64,000 nt of DNA from Ligustrum vulgare (Eukaryota; Streptophyta; Magnoliopsida; Lamiales; Oleaceae). Positions within the stretch are counted from its first letter, which is position 1; the number at the start of each line of letters is the position of its first letter. The notes beneath the pieces were generated by a model. That model saw only the letters and a program-made list of their open reading frames with translations, was not told where the DNA came from and did not search any database. The stretch lies in the NCBI GenBank assembly GCA_963555705.1, contig OY743169.1, positions 7,750,014-7,814,013 on the forward strand. Direction: 5' to 3'. Shown in pieces: positions 43,026-54,595 of this stretch. The translations under genes were made by a program, and so were the position numbers.

Positions 43026-43409
43026 GATTCTGTGAGAATGATAATTTTTTTAAAAGTGTGGTAATAAATAGAGAAAAGCTCCGAGTCCACCAATTATATC
43101 CCTAAAGAACTCATTGCCAATCCATCAACAGTACTATTCAGTTTTCAGCAAGTGACTAGTGTGTAAGCACGTGAATGCAAGCAGCTTTTGTCATCATTTC
43201 ATTTGGAAAATATATACAAGAACATAAAGACACACTGTTCATTATGAGCACAGAGGTTTAACATGCAAAATTGTCCAAAAAGCAAAAACTGTACTCCTAC
43301 TGGGCCATCAATGTGATTACACCAAAATCTGAGGCCATTTTCAAAAACTGACATCCATAAAACCTCCATTTGGAATCACAAGTTCAAAATTCAAATACAC
43401 ATATCCAAA
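43026..43409 (+). other. Upstream region of the DUF642 gene
   Basis: About 380 bp between the last MITE and the start codon. It presumably holds the promoter and 5' UTR. An A/T-rich 'aaaatatatacaag' near 43206 could serve as a TATA region, but I cannot place the start site. Confidence 0.4.
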
Positions 43410-44807
43410 ATGCAGAGGGATTCAACAATTGGTGGTGTCACTGTATTGTCGGTGTTATTGTGTGTTGCCACGTGGCACATTGCCTTCGCCTTCATAGATG
43501 GTATGCGTCTTCTTCTTGGCTATGGTTTTCGCTTCTACTAGCCTCTTGTAGATTTTTCCAGCTTTTTTTATTTTTTATTTTTAGACGTCCATCTTGGGCT
43601 TTGATTTGGTGCATTTACTTATTTTTATTTTTGAAGGTTTCTTGATTGAATCGTGGAGATAAGATTTCCTAATTTTGAATGCAGGACCATTAGCCAATGG
43701 AAATTTCGAGCAGGCTCCGAAATCCTCAGACATGAAAGGCACGGTTGTCCTTAAACCCCACGCCATACCAAAATGGGAGATTTTCGGCTTCGTGGAATAC
43801 ATAAAAGCAGGGCAAAAACAGGGCGACATGTTACTAGTTGTTCCGGAGGGATATGCTGCTGTTAGGCTCGGAAATGAGGCATCAATCAAGCAACGGTTAA
43901 ACGTGACTAAAGGAATGTACTATTCCTTAACATTCAGCGCTGCCAGAACCTGCGCTCAAGAGGAGCGTCTCAATGTATCCGTGGCACCCGATTCTGGGGT
44001 GCTACCGATTCAAACAGTGTACAGTAGCAACGGCTGGGACTCGTATGCGTGGGCGTTTCGAGCAATCTACAGTGTGGTCGAGATCCTGCTGCATAATCCA
44101 GGAGTCGAAGAAGATCCGGCATGTGGTCCGCTCATCGATTCTATTGCCATTCGAGCTTTATACCCTCCAAAAGCTACCAATCGTAAGTTTGTTTCGTGTT
44201 TAATATTTCCATGCCTTTCGACGTACAAAATGTCAAAATCTTTGCGTTATGATTATGTCCTCATTGAGCAGTGAACCTGGTGAAAAATGGAGACTTTGAA
44301 GAAGGTGCTTATATATTTCACAACACGAGTTGGGGAGTCCTTATCCCACCCAACATCGAGGACGATCACTCTCCATTGCCGGGCTGGATGGTGGAATCCC
44401 TCAAAGCTGTGAAATACATCGATTCTGATCATTTCTCGGTCCCAAATGGCAGGCGTGCCATTGAACTTGTCGGAGGAAAGGAAAGTGCCATCGCACAAGT
44501 AGTGAGAACCATTGTAGGCAAAACTTACCGACTCACATTTGCCGTGGGTGATGCTAGCAATTCTTGCAAGGGATCAATGATAGTGGAGGCATTTGCTGGA
44601 GGACGGGACACCGTCAAGGTTCCTTATGAATCCAAGGGGACGGGTGGCTACAAACGCGCTGTGCTGAGGTTCGTTGCGGTTTCTACTAGGACACGAATCA
44701 TGTTCCTTAGCACGTACTACCATATGAGGAGTGATGACTTTGCTTCGCTCTGTGGCCCAGTGGTCGACGATGTGAAGCTGTTGAGTGTTCGTCGACTCAT
44801 CCGATGA
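43410..44807 (+). CDS. DUF642 cell-wall protein (three exons)
   Basis: Exons are 43410-43500, 43685-44182 and 44272-44807, with GT..AG introns and matching phases; the joined frame is 374 codons, close to the usual 360-375. The ATG at 43410 opens a signal peptide (MQRDSTIGGVTVLSVLLCVA...AFAF), so the protein is secreted. DUF642 domains follow: GPLANGNFEQAP starts the first and LVKNGDFEEGAY the second. Both are galactose-binding-like folds with conserved CGPLIDSIAI and CGPVVDDVKLL ends. The family binds cell-wall polysaccharide and pectin methylesterase in Arabidopsis (BIIDXI-like members). No stop or frameshift is seen, and it is the only intact host gene here. Confidence 0.93.
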
Positions 44808-45007
44808 GAAGGGACCCAAAAATTTTGTTGTACTATGAATTATTGTTGTCAAGGATTTAACTTCTAAGTAACACGACTTCATACCAATTCAGCTTGAATA
44901 AGTATTGCTGGTGGTTTTTTTTTGTAAGATTGTTTCCTTCTCAGTCTCTGTTAAGTGAAGGCTTTTCCTGCAGTCAAATTCAAATATTCACAACAGTATT
45001 GAATTTA
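44808..45007 (+). other. 3' flank of the DUF642 gene
   Basis: Short 3' region before the MULE. It probably contains the 3' UTR; no clear poly(A) signal can be singled out. Confidence 0.4.
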
Positions 45008-45858
45008 CAAATAAATGAGTTAATTGTTTCAACACACAATGAACTTTGTGAAACGCCACGTTTCACTCATTGAACTTTAGTTTGCACCCAATTACTCACC
45101 GAACTTTAATAATATGCAGCCCATTACTCACCAATAAATTACGGTCTCTTAACTTCAGTCCACGTGGACGGCGGTGTTACACGTGACAGTTAAATTCCAC
45201 GTCATTTTAATATCACCCCCCCCCCAAACGAACCCTAAACCATTATACCCAAAGTCATCTCTCTCTCTCTCTACCAAAACTCTCATGGCTCGGCTCCTGT
45301 CCTCTCCCGAAATCAGTGAAGGAACCATTGCCACCAAAATCCAAGATTTTAATATCACCCCAAACGAACCCTAACCCATTATACCCAAAATCATCTCTCC
45401 TAAAATTGGTGAAACCTAGCATCCCCTCCATCCCCAAAACCTACTTGTTAGAACCGTTTTCCCTCAAATTCAAAAGCTGTTGCTTAAAATCGAACAAACC
45501 ATAACCCTTAACCCACCTCCTTCACGGATGATTCCTACATAGTGACGACCAGAGAAAATCGAAAAATGGACGTACGAAATGAAGGTAAAATTGAAACAAA
45601 ATATAGTCGTGATTAATTTTTCTTTGAGGATTAACATTAATTCAGTGTAACTATTCATGTTCATGTTTATATGTTAAAAATATTTAATTCGGAACACTTA
45701 TTATGAGTTCATGTTTATACGTAAAAATTTATTTATTTATTTATTTGATTTAGAACACTTATTCTGAACACACACTTGTGTTAAAAATTTTATTGTTTTT
45801 GCATTGCATTTTGAAGTGGCTAGTGAAGTTAATGTTGAAATACATAAATCTTTTTTGA

Positions 45859-48181
45859 ATGACAGATATAGATGAAGACTCGGACTTCATTGACTCTGAT
45901 AAAGACACATTGTCTGGCGAAGTTGATTTGTTGTTTGTGAAAAATGTGACGAATGGACTTGAATTAAATTGTGATTATGGGGAAAATGAATGTCAATCAA
46001 TGGAGCACGAAGAAGAAGTACATAATGAAGACAATGGGATTGATGGATTGGAATGTCCTTCATCTGAGGAATTGTTGTCCGAGATGTCATTTGACGATGA
46101 GGTTGGATATCGGTTTCCACAATTTATGGCTGACACTGATATGCGGGATCCAAAGTTTCAGGTCGGTCAATTGTTTAGTTCTATTCAAGAATTTAGAAAG
46201 GCGCTTCGGGCTTATGGTGCAATAAATGGATATAATGTGAAATGTAAAGCGAACGATGAAAGAAGAGTTCAAGGTATCTGTAAAGATGGGTGCAAATGGA
46301 GAATATGGGCTTCAACGGTGAACAATTCAGAGACGGTGCAAGTGAAGTCATATACACCTCTGCACACATGATGTCGGGATCAGTACAATCGTCATTGCAA
46401 CTACAAGTTTATAGTGAATCGGTACATTGACCAGTTTAAGGCGGATCCAGAGTGGAAAACGAAAAGTATGCAAGCAACTGTGAAGTCGGACCTGAAGATA
46501 AACATTACTAAAAATGTAGCTTGGAAGGCAAGAAAATATGCGAAACAATTGATAAATGGGACTATTGAAGAACAGTTTGTGTCAATAAGGTCATACACAG
46601 CAGAGGTGTTGAGGACCAATCCAGGATCCACCGTGATGATAGCTCTTAATGGCCAAGTATTTGAAGGTATATATATTTGTTTTGGTGCTTGCAAATTAGG
46701 GCTTCAACATGGATGTCGAAAAATAATTGGAGTGGATGGGTGCCATCTTCGTGGAGTTTGGGGTGGTATACTGCTCACCGTAGTGGGCCTAGATGCAAAT
46801 GATTGCATCTATCTAGTTGTGTATGCTGTTGTACAAAAAGAGAACAGTGTTGCTTGGAGATGGGTTTTCAAATATTTGATAGAGGATATTCAAATGGGGA
46901 ACGGGATAGATTGGACTGTGATGACAGACAGACAAAAGGGTTTAAGTAATGTCATTGATGAGTTACTACCGGAGGCAGAGCACAGGTTCTGTGTTAGACA
47001 CATGTATACGAACTTTTTCAATAAGGGATTCAAGGGAAAGACTTTGAAAGACCTACTTTGGAGGGCAGCGAAGGCTACTACAGTAGCTGACTACAGACAA
47101 TGGATGCAACAAATGCGCCAAGTTAGTGAAGATGCTCATAAATGGCTAATTGAGAGGCACCCTACTGAATGGAGTAAATTGCATTTTAGGACGAATTTGA
47201 AAAGTGATATTTTATCGAACAACTTGTGTGAAGTGTTCAACAAGATGTTGATAGATGATAGGGAGAAGTTAATTGCAACGATGCTCACAGATATGCAATT
47301 GGGGTTTATGACTAGGATTGAGAATCGTCGAAGTAAGATGAGACGATATGAAGGGGAATTGTGTCCTAGAATTAAGAAGAAGCTTGATAAGATAACCGAG
47401 ATGTCCAACGAATATACATTACACTTTTCAGGAGGGTCTCGATGGCAAGTTGATTGTAGGTCGGGGACCTATGTCGTTGATTTGGAGCAACGGAGTTGTG
47501 CATGCAGGAAATGGGACTTAACAGGCATACCTTGTTGTCACGCCGTGGCTGTCATACGGGAGTGTAGAAATGAACCCACAGAGTATGTGGACAACTATTA
47601 CAAAGTTGAAACATATTTGAGATGCTATGATAATATTATGAATCCAATCAATGGCATACGATTATGGCCCCAGCTGGACACTTCTCCCATCAAGCCACCT
47701 TCATGGATTGCTCCTCAACGGGGAAGAAAGCAAAAGAAAAGAAGGATGCAAGCTGATGAAGGGTGTCGATGACATGCTCGATATGTGGACTACAGGGGCA
47801 TAACAAAAGATATCATTCGAGTAGGAATGCACTACACGACGTGAGTCCAAATTTAAAAGTTTACTTTCTTCAGAATTTTAGTTAAATCATTCTAAATAAA
47901 CAAAAATTCTTATATTTCAGGACTGGTATGAAGGAAACTTGGAACCTGTTGAGGCGAGAATTGATGCAATGGAGGATAGGAGAATACATGTAAGTTTTTA
48001 CAACTTTCTTTTACCATGATCTCAACAAAAAAAGACCAATAAGGATGATGAGTAAAATGACTTGAATTGTGCGATGCAGGGTAAATTAATTCCGGACAGG
48101 AGAGTATCTAATGGTGCTTTGAACCAACAACTTGAAGGAGTTCAAGGCGGTTCAATTAATATGGATGACAGACCAGCATAA
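45859..48181 (+). pseudogene. MULE transposase (MURA-like), one stop and one frameshift
   Basis: The frame from 45859 to 47772 is continuous (638 codons) except for one TGA at 46369-46371. Before the stop: an acidic N-terminus, then a MuDR DNA-binding domain (FQVGQLFSSIQEFRKALRAY, CKDGCKWRIWAS). After it: the DDE catalytic domain, with IIGVDGCHLRG (first Asp), MTDRQKGLSNV (second Asp) and NNLCEVFNKML (Glu), then a SWIM finger (CACRKWDLTGIPCCHAVAVI). A zinc knuckle CSICGLQGHNKRYH is encoded from about 47776 but in another frame, so a small indel lies near 47760. Further exons are likely at about 47922-47991 and 48081-48181 with normal splice sites. The start exon is uncertain because an acceptor-like 'ttgaatgacag' lies at the first ATG. 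Confidence 0.9.
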
Positions 48182-48789
48182 CTAGGGAATGAAAAAATTG
48201 AAGCAAAAGTAAATTTTTTTGTTAACGCCACGAGTAAAGCTGCCAAGTAGTGCGAAGTAGTGTTCCACCTTTTTTATATATATATTTTTTGGGTTTTCTC
48301 TAACATGATTTTTTGGGTATGTGGCACTTGAAGAAAATGTAAATGGGACCACAAAAATGGGATGAATTTCTGGCAACAAATCTTACTTTAGTGGCATGAA
48401 ACTTGTTTGTTATTTGGAGAATTCACTTGTTTTGGATACTATTTGTTTTCAGGTGCATGAATTAAGATGTTTGAATTAGTAACAATTGCATAATTTATTA
48501 CTGTTGATTGGAATGTCAAATGGATAGCAAAAAAAATTCTTCCAATTTTGTTTTAATATGGATGACAAACCTCTTTTTGGGAAAATATAAGTTTTGGCAA
48601 ATACATCAAGAGCAACTTTGTTGCAGTAAAATGACAACTTCCATGTAGTAATTAGAGGATCTAACTGACACAAATCATAGTTCGAAATACATGATTGAAA
48701 CAATAAACATACATTGTAATTCTTACTACATAAATCCATAATTTCATAAGAAGTACTAAATCTACTAATTCAAGAATTTCTATGCTTGT

Positions 48790-49000
48790 TGCATCCAGCA
48801 CCGTCTTCTCCCTCAGCCCGACGGATTGTAACATTCATGGATATCTCGAAAATCTCTTGTTCCACAATTTGGACAACTCTCTTGGAACTTTCCAGACAAA
48901 TTTTCAATTGCATTGTTGGACTGACCTTTTTTCGAAATCTTTCTTCTTCCCCGCTGTAACGTCATCCAGTCGAAATACCAATCCACAAATTCATCAATCT
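48790..49000 (-). CDS. Coding-like block convergent to the MULE transposase, unknown
   Basis: The minus-strand frame encodes NNAIENLSGKFQESCPNCGT followed by RDFRDIHECY: a CX2C pair with a later Cys, which suggests a small zinc-binding protein. Coding-like composition spans about 200 bp. Start and end are not clear. It lies between the transposase and the right TIR on the opposite strand, the position and orientation of a second MULE gene. I do not recognise the family. Confidence 0.4.
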
Positions 49001-49952
49001 ACAATTTTTTTCAACATTTTCATGGCACAAATTATCTACATATGAAATAAGAAAACATTAAATGTTAAAACTTAATGCTCAAACAAGATTCACTATTTCA
49101 TCAACCCACAATAGTGAAGCTAAAACTACAGGTTGCACAATTTCATCAATCCACAATTTCGTTAATCCACTAAATAAATTCACACAAATAAATAATCCAT
49201 AATATTCCTACTTCAATTACATAAAATTCAGATTCAGAATCTTGTAATTTTTCTCCAGTCTAGAGACATGATGTTACTCAAACACAAATGGATTTTAACA
49301 AAAATGTAGAAAACATTAGATTCAAGTTGTCTCTCCAATATGTTCGACCGAAAATATAGAAATTGTTGGGCACATTATGAGAAATAAGATTACAGGTACC
49401 TCGATGTAAAACGGGGTTATGGTTCCTCCATGCGTTGCAAAACAAAATCAAGGGTCTAAATCCATCGACTGTGTGCGAAAATTGAACCAAGGGTTAGGGA
49501 TTCCTACAGAGAATTTCGGTGGCCTGACTTATGATCCTATCATCTTCATCTCGTCTGTGAAGGAGATGCATTGTGGGGGTGTAGGTTCCTTCAATTGTGT
49601 GCGAAAATCTTGGATTTTGGTGGCTATGGTTCCTTCACTGATTTTGGGAGAGGACAGGAGCCGAGCCATGAGAGTTTTGGTATAGAGAGAGAGAGAGAGA
49701 GATGACTTTGGGTATAATGGTTTAGGGTTCGTTTGGGGGGGGGGTGATATTAAAATGACGTGGAATTTAACTGCTACGTGCAACACCGTCGTCCACGTGG
49801 ACTGAAGTTAAGAGACGGTAATTTATTGGTGAGTAACGGGCTGCATATTATTAAAGTTTGGTGAGTAATTGGGTGCAAACTAAAATTCGATGAGTGAAAC
49901 GTAGCGTTTCACAAAGTTCAGTGTGTGTTGAAACAATTAACTCCAAATAAAT

Positions 49953-50556
49953 ACTCACCCAACTTTTTAATGATCACTGTTCTTGGAAAAAAAAAGGTTA
50001 AAAGTTTTTCCTATGATAAAAATCAGATCCGGATCTACCATTTTTATTAAGACAATGCTACAATCACAATCTCACCCACATTGTGGGTGAGATTGTGAAA
50101 ATAAAATTATCCTTTTATAGTTTATAAATCAAATTTTAAACTATACAATTCCTTAACTCAATTTCTAACCATACATATTTTCTCTCTCCATTTTTTAACC
50201 ACACATCTACCTTGAAAAAAGCTAAAAAACTGGTTTTTAATCCCAACTCAGCCGCCGAAAATAGTAGTAAATCCTACAAAATGTTTGGTTAAGATTAAAT
50301 GTTGAGTTTGACTGCGATTAAAATCTAAACTTTTTAGTTCTACAAATGTTTGCACTTTTTTTTTAAACCCCCGTTTGGCCCCAATTTTTAAAAATCAAGT
50401 TTTATAAATACTCAATCTCAACTATCTATTTTAGTCAAGCGTACAATATTTGACTTTTCAAATTATCTTTAAACACGCATTCTGCCAAATATACTATTAC
50501 AAACCACAATTTTGTTTAAGAATTGGGAGGCCAAATAGGGGCTAAATGCTGTTTAG
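49953..50556. other. Intergenic with small MITE copies
   Basis: 50044-50110 is a compact palindromic MITE ('cacaatctcacccacattgt' and its inverse), related to 15912-16076. About 50110-50230 is an inverse copy of the dispersed MITE-like family ('ttctctctccattttttaac'). No gene. Confidence 0.65.
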
Positions 50557-50564
50557 CATGGTCT

Positions 50565-51988
50565 CAAGGGCGGAACCAAGGGGGGGCTGCACTGGGCCAC
50601 GGCCCAGCCCAATCTGCAGCCTGATGTTGAAGGTTTTTAAAAAAAAAAAAAAAAAAAGCAATGGCCCAGCTCAAAAACGAATTGGCCCAGACGGTTGCTG
50701 AGTTGCTGGTTATTACCCAGCATGCTGTCTCTAATCTCTCATTCAGACTCTCAAAACGGGTTGAAAAGAAAAGAAAAAAAATTGAACTCCCGGCCAGTCC
50801 CCTGCCTGCAGCCCGCTGCTCGCCTGCTCCACTGAGGACCGAGGGTTGAGAGTGAGAGTGAGAGACGAACTAGTCTGGGAGGAAGTGAGGAACTGCTCCA
50901 GCTCCACTACCGCGCGCGCCTCCGTCTACTCACGACTGCTACTGCTCAGTGCGTGCGATTGTGCCTGCCTCCGGCTCCGTGTCCGTGTCGTCGACCTTCA
51001 AATTTCAATTCAATTCGAGTTTTCACCTCTTTCATTAAGGTAAATTGACTAATTATGCCAATTTCTTTTGAAGATTATAAACAATTCTCTCTGCCCTAAT
51101 TTTTTGATTTGTGTCCTAATTTCAATTTTTAGTTTCTGCCCTAATTTTAGTTTATCAATTTGTTTGATTTTGTGCCCTAAATCCTAATTGATGAGAAAAT
51201 TGATGATGACGCAACAATGCTATTTAGTATTTAGTAATTTCAGTTTTTTAGGTTGGAGATGATAATTTTTAATTTGGCATTTGGAAAACAATTTGCTGAT
51301 TTAGTGGTACTGTGCCCTAATTGTTGAATATTTGTAATTGTTGAATATTTGTAATTGAAAAATGAAGATTGATGTTGGCATTTGGGATTCTTGGTTATGC
51401 AGATGTTATAATGAGTAATGGCCACACAACCTCCTAAGAAGAAAGGCAAAATAACATTGCATTCTTTCTTCAAACCAACACCAAATGACAATCAACAGTC
51501 TCAACCGAATGATAATCAACAGTCTCCACAAAATGACAACCAACAATCTCAACCGAATGATAATCAAAAGTCTCCTCAAAATGACAATCAACAATCTCAA
51601 CCGAGTGATAATCAACAATCTCTTCCAATTCCATCTTCTGATATTGAACGTGATCCAGGAAAAAGGAAGAAAATATGTGACTATCCTATTGATAAAAAGG
51701 ATGAGGTTAGACGGGCATATTTAATAGTAGGTCCTTATCAACCTAAACTTCGAGATTATAAAGTTAGGATGTATAAGGATAGAGGTCGTCATTTTCAATA
51801 CAATTGGTTTAGTCAATTTTCTTGATTGGAGTATTCGCCTTCAACACATAAGGCTTATTGCTTTCCATGTTTTGTTTTTGCCAATGATGGACAACAGACT
51901 TCTTCAAATTGGCTTTGTGATTACCCCCCTTAACTCCCCCCCTCCCCCTCCTGGCCCCCCTCTCTCAGGATTCCTGGCTCCGCCCCTG
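50565..51988 (+). mobile_element. hAT element, 1424 bp, duplication CATGGTCT
   Basis: The left end CAAGGGCGGAACCAAGG and right end CCTGGCTCCGCCCCTG are inverted copies. The perfect 8-bp duplication CATGGTCT lies at 50557-50564 and 51989-51996. Inside are a GC-rich leader with a likely spliced 5' exon (donor near 51039) and the N-terminal part of a TTF-type zinc-finger transposase. The catalytic core and dimerisation region are deleted, so it depends on other copies. Confidence 0.93.
51418..51825 (+). pseudogene. hAT transposase N-terminus (TTF/MYM-type zinc finger), truncated
   Basis: The 135-codon frame starts MATQPPKKKGKITLHSFFKP, typical of the plant 'zinc finger MYM-type protein 1-like' hAT transposases. 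A Gln/Asn/Ser/Pro-rich stretch follows, made of NDNQQSQP repeats (residues about 23-70). Then come DPGKRKKICDYP and the TTF zinc-finger start (DRGRHFQYNWFSQFS). A TGA at 51823-51825 stands where this family has a tryptophan. The frame then continues with LEYSPSTHKAYCFPCFVF to about 51920, carrying zinc-binding cysteines. Downstream the element is deleted up to its right end. Confidence 0.88.
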
Positions 51989-51996
51989 CATGGTCT

Positions 51997-52439
51997 AATC
52001 TTCAACCAATATCTTTGAATGGATAATATTAGTACTGGACAACATAATAAACAAAGTGATGCCTAATCTGCATTTCAATCGACAATTTACCATTTATACA
52101 AGCAAGTTAAATGTTTAGGGTTAGGATATCGAAATTCTCTTTCTTTTAATATCACGTTGCTTAGCATGACTTTGGTATTACAAGTGCGAGTTCATTTGCA
52201 TCGTTGTCCACTTAATAGTTTTTTTTTTTTTTTTAATCAAAATTGTCCACTTAATACAACTAACGAAAGTAAAGACGTGGCCAAATAACAAAATCTATTT
52301 TTGACATGTACAACATGAAGAAAATCGTTATTGATGATTCCAATCTTAGAGATTAATTTAGCCTCTGTTTTAGCTTTTTTTTTTTTTTTAAAAAAAAAAA
52401 AACTCAATTTCAAACTACACTTTCTTTCAATAAAATATT
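51997..52439. other. Intergenic, no gene seen
   Basis: AT-rich with T-runs (52216-52235, 52376-52390). Nothing recognisable. Confidence 0.5.
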
Positions 52440-52810
52440 GGGAAATTTGTACAAACATGTTACTTCTGGTATCGTAATTAAAACTTACATCATTTAAAAA
52501 TATTACTGATTAATACTTATAAAATCTATTTTTATTGAAATTTACGTTCTTCAAAACAAATATTGTCATATATAATACTTACGATACTTTTATACTTTCA
52601 ATTTTTTTATGATACTTCGATCAAACATTTTATTAAATACGTTGTAGAATTGGTGAGAATGAATTAAAATATTAATTTAGGTAAAATCTCGATAAGAAAT
52701 AAAAAGGTAGTATATCGTGCAATTATCCCTAAAATCTTTTAATATAAGGGAATTAAAAGATGAAATTTAAGATTTAAGAAACTTGTAAATTTAATACAAA
52801 AATCAGGTTT

Positions 52811-52816
<6 letters not shown>

Positions 52817-52860
<44 letters not shown>
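52817..52860. repeat. (TA)n microsatellite
   Basis: Uninterrupted TA dinucleotides. Confidence 0.95.
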
Positions 52861-52866
<6 letters not shown>

Positions 52867-52904
52867 TGTATTTTATTAATTAAATATTTAATTAAATATG
52901 TTGA

Positions 52905-53880
52905 TGTCACAATTATACAACTTATGGTCACAGTCACAAATTATACATTTTATAGGTTACAAGTTATGAGATTTTTCGGTCACATATTATAAAATTATTT
53001 GGTCTTGACTTAATTCCCGGTCACAAATTACAATTTTTTGGTCACAACATATTATCTGTTACAACTTATTATTTGATCACAATTTATTATTTGATGACAA
53101 AACACAAATATTAAAAGTAACGACTTAGCCTCTCTTCAGATCTATCAAACTGATTGTAAACTAGTTTATTTTGAATTTCGAAGTAAGATGCATAGTTAAA
53201 AATTGAAGAGAGAAAAGATGTGTGATTAAAAAATGGTTTGACAAATTGTACTGATTATAAACTAGTTTATCAACAATTTATAGAACAGATGCTTATTTCT
53301 CGGTCACAATTCATAAAATTTATCAAATTGTAAAATTATTTATCACAAATTACAAAATTAAGGTCACAATTGTACACTTATGGTTGCATTCACAAATCAT
53401 ACATTTTATAGGTCACAAAATATGAAATTTTTCGATCACAAATTATAAAATTATTTGGTCACAACCTAATTCTCGGTCATGAATTACAAATTTATAGGCC
53501 ACAAATTATTTTGGTAACAAACTATCAAATTAATTGGTCACAATTTATTACCCGATTATAAATCACAAATATTAAAGGTTACGACTTATTTCTCGATCAC
53601 AAATCATAAAATTTATGGGTCACGACTTATTTTTCAATCACAAATTATGAAAATTTCAGTCACAATTCACAAATTTCTTAAATCACAACTTATTTATTGG
53701 TCATAAATCTCAAATTTTGTAAGTCAAAAATCTCAATTTCATAAGTTACAATTTATTTCACGGTCACGAAATCTTAAATTAATCGATCACAACTTAACAT
53801 ATTTTGTTTCAATCTTAAATTTATAGGTCACAACTTGTCCATTTAATCAGTCACAATCACTTATAATTGGTTGCAAACAA
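52905..53880 (+). repeat. GTCACAA word array in E3
   Basis: Variants of 'ggtcacaaattataaaatta' recur about every 20-30 bases, more AT-rich than in E1. A member of the dispersed MITE-like family interrupts it at about 53128-53300. Confidence 0.88.
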
Positions 53881-53950
53881 GTTATCCACTCAACGCACCC
53901 CACCCTATCACCTTCCCCTACCCCACTCCACTCAATCTTAATCCCACTCT

Positions 53951-54595
53951 TAGGGATGACAATAATACCCACAACCCGATACTCGATGGAGACCGACATA
54001 AATGGGCGGGGATTACCCGACTAAATGGGTTCGTGGGTAGGGTATGGAGGTAAATTTTAAAACCCGACACGGGTATGGGTCGGGTGTGAGTTTTACTACA
54101 ATACTCATACCCGACCCGCATACCCATTAATTTCTTTTAAAACTTATAAAATTTAAAACAAAACTGATTGTTTAAAAAAAATTAAAAAATAAATGAAAAA
54201 TAGAACTCAAATATCTATTGACATTGTTATCGTCTAAACCTTAATATGTTTAAACTATTGACTTTGTTAACTTCTAAAAAAATTATTCAAATTCGCTTGT
54301 ATAATTTCAACATATAACAATCTTTTTTTAACTCAAATTCAAGTGAAGCCCAAGATTTAACTGATTCAAGTTAATCCGGAGCACATATAACCTATTTATA
54401 GCCTAAAAAAATAAAATAAATAATTAGTAATTAGTAATGAGTTTTAAATAGGTATAAAAGCAAATCCGTCTCCAACCCGCACCCGACCCACAATTTTTAA
54501 ATGGGTATATGGGTAGGGTATGAAGATTGTAAATATTTAGTGGGTAGGGTACGGGTTTAGAAAACCCTACCCTACCAGACCCATTGCCATCACTA
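53951..54595. mobile_element. hAT-type MITE, 645 bp, duplication CCCACTCT
   Basis: The ends TAGGGATGACAAT and ATTGCCATCACTA are inverse. The perfect 8-bp duplication CCCACTCT lies at 53943-53950 and 54596-54603. Subterminal zones are full of 'acccgac' and 'gggtagggta' words. It interrupts E3 in its C-rich part. It has the same tip type as 22437-23573 but different subterminal words. Confidence 0.94.

Larger units (their letters stand above)
45017..49943 (+). mobile_element. Structurally complete MULE, 4927 bp, duplication CAAATAAAT
   Basis: TIRs of about 335 bp (45017-45350 and 49604-49943, starting GAGTTAATTGTTTCAACAC) match closely, including a G-box-like GTCCACGTGGAC and a CT/GA microsatellite. 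The perfect 9-bp duplication CAAATAAAT lies at 45008-45016 and 49944-49952. Inside are a MuDR-type transposase gene and a second coding-like block on the opposite strand. The DUF642 gene ends only about 200 bp upstream. The close TIR match and clean duplication indicate a fairly young insertion. Confidence 0.95.
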
